NCBI GenBank assembly: GCA_944325475.1
Contig: CALVAF010000042.1
Span: 1 to 5,990 of the forward strand
DNA from: an uncultured Helicobacter sp.
Lineage (GTDB): Bacteria > Campylobacterota > Campylobacteria > Campylobacterales > Helicobacteraceae
Direction: 5' to 3'
DNA: 5,990 nt
A model generated the notes under the pieces. It had not been told where the DNA came from, did not search any database, and worked only from the letters and a program-made list of their open reading frames with translations. How positions within the stretch are numbered: position 1 is the stretch's first letter; the number at the start of each line of letters is the position of its first letter. The translations under genes were made by a program, and so were the position numbers. Positions 5,193 to 5,990 of this stretch are shown here, piece by piece.

Positions 5193-5990
5193 CTAACCAC
5201 CCCAAGTCTTCTTCATTTAATTCCTCTTTGATTCTCTCTATTTTGATTTCTGCTTTGAGGTATTCAGTAATTTCTAGCATATCCACTAGGGCATTTTTCA
5301 AACAGCTTGTAGCTCCCGGGCTTGGGGTCATATTAAAGGTAATGCCTTGATTGCTTTTGATTTTTTTCTCACCTAAGATGAGTTTTTTTTGTATTTTGTC
5401 TAAAACTTGAGGACGAATTCCTCCAAAACCAGAGGCATAAGAGAGCTCTTGAAGCTGGATTGAGGGGATAATCTTTTTGGCTTCTTCCCAAAAGTATTTT
5501 TTACCAATACTTGGAATCTCATAAATGAAATTTCTAAAAATATAGTTTCGAATTTCCCTATCAGAAAGCAAATCCCACATGATTTTGGTTGTTGCCCCTC
5601 CAAACCCAAAAGACTTCACAAAATCCCCAAAAGTTCCACTTTTAAAGCGTTCTAGCTTGGGGAGTGCAAGGGCAGTTGGTCCTAGTCTTGTTTTGCCTTG
5701 TGCGACAACATCAGGATCGCCATGAATGGCAGCAAAGGGAAGTTTTGGATTTTGGACGGTATAGACTTTGCCTTGGAGTTTGTTCCCGGGGATAAAATAA
5801 AAGCTTCCTGATATTGGCAAACAGCCCAAATCTAATCCATAGCCCATATTTTGTGCCAAAAGCAAAGAATGCGCACCGGCATTAACAAGCACAAAAGAAG
5901 CGGTAATGGGGGCTTGTCCTTGTGATTGGATAGTGTAGCCACCATCACCTTGTTGGATAATTTGGGTTACTTTGTGGTTAAAAAATACTT
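5185..5990 (-). CDS. mqo: Malate:quinone oxidoreductase, C-terminal part (5' end outside window)
   Basis: The visible 267 residues are the C-terminal portion of a membrane-associated FAD enzyme that oxidises malate to oxaloacetate and passes electrons to the quinone pool, replacing NAD-dependent malate dehydrogenase in the Helicobacter citric acid cycle. The frame is open to the right edge, so the start is beyond it; the GTG at 5890-5892 is internal. Reading from the edge, the protein shows FVLVNAGAHSLLLAQ, the segment where FAD-binding enzymes of this fold close the nucleotide site, then LGCLPISGSFYF, TRLGPTALALPKLER, GFGGIRPQ and a C-terminal TPSPGATSCLKNA, a strong Mqo feature near the FAD. 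Mqo proteins of this type are about 450 residues, so roughly 60 percent is present. The stop TAA at 5185-5187 lies 3' of the start of the metal permease gene. No frame damage is visible. Confidence 0.92.
   Translation of the reverse strand, partial: VFFNHKVTQIIQQGDGGYTIQSQGQAPITASFVLVNAGAHSLLLAQNMGYGLDLGCLPISGSFYFIPGNKLQGKVYTVQNPKLPFAAIHGDPDVVAQGKTRLGPTALALPKLERFKSGTFGDFVKSFGFGGATTKIMWDLLSDREIRNYIFRNFIYEIPSIGKKYFWEEAKKIIPSIQLQELSYASGFGGIRPQVLDKIQKKLILGEKKIKSNQGITFNMTPSPGATSCLKNALVDMLEITEYLKAEIKIERIKEELNEEDLGWLVD

Noticed and set aside
5400..5609. A 69-codon open frame on the minus strand inside mqo
   Set aside because: It overlaps, in another frame, a part of mqo with clear family motifs. 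It shows no independent features.
5890..5892. GTG as the start of mqo
   Set aside because: The frame stays open to the right edge, and the residues before it (for example ASFVLVNAGAHS) continue the family's conserved segment, so the codon is internal.

Overview
The window is AT-rich and densely packed, and looks like a chromosomal segment of a Campylobacterota (epsilonproteobacterial) organism, most likely a Helicobacter. Four things point there: a cytosolic chemoreceptor of the TlpD type with a zinc-binding CZB domain, a malate:quinone oxidoreductase resembling the H. pylori/Campylobacter Mqo, an RdxA/FrxA-like nitroreductase, and a flagellin-like small protein behind a sigma-54 (RpoN) promoter of the type used for Campylobacter/Helicobacter flagellar genes. 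The genus is inferred from protein resemblance recalled from memory, not from a search.

Left half, plus strand. The window opens inside dnaG (primase), from the last part of the TOPRIM domain to the stop. Overlapping its 3' end is a PP-loop ATPase of the ThiI/MnmA-like tRNA thiolation group, followed 13 bases later by a nitroreductase-family flavoprotein; these three are probably one transcript. After 50 bases comes a soluble methyl-accepting chemotaxis protein (MCP) with a C-terminal CZB domain. This gene is broken twice: one extra T in the signalling hairpin shifts the frame, and a TGA replaces the conserved Trp codon of the CZB CxxGxWY motif. Otherwise its 371-codon reading frame is intact, so the damage is recent or is sequence error.

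Right half, minus strand. Reading leftwards from the right edge: the 3' part of mqo, a znuB-like metal ABC permease that overlaps mqo and starts at TTG, a 69-residue membrane protein whose ATG follows the znuB stop directly, and, behind its own sigma-54 promoter, the 187-residue flagellin-like protein. The last gene converges on the MCP pseudogene, and a 12-bp hairpin fills the space between the two stop codons; it looks like a terminator for the minus-strand transcript.

No RNA genes, insertion sequences, CRISPR arrays, attachment sites or origins are visible. No gene-free stretch exceeds about 100 bases. I see no convincing new multi-gene system. The points most worth following are the doubly disrupted TlpD-like receptor and the sigma-54-driven flagellin-like protein of unknown role.
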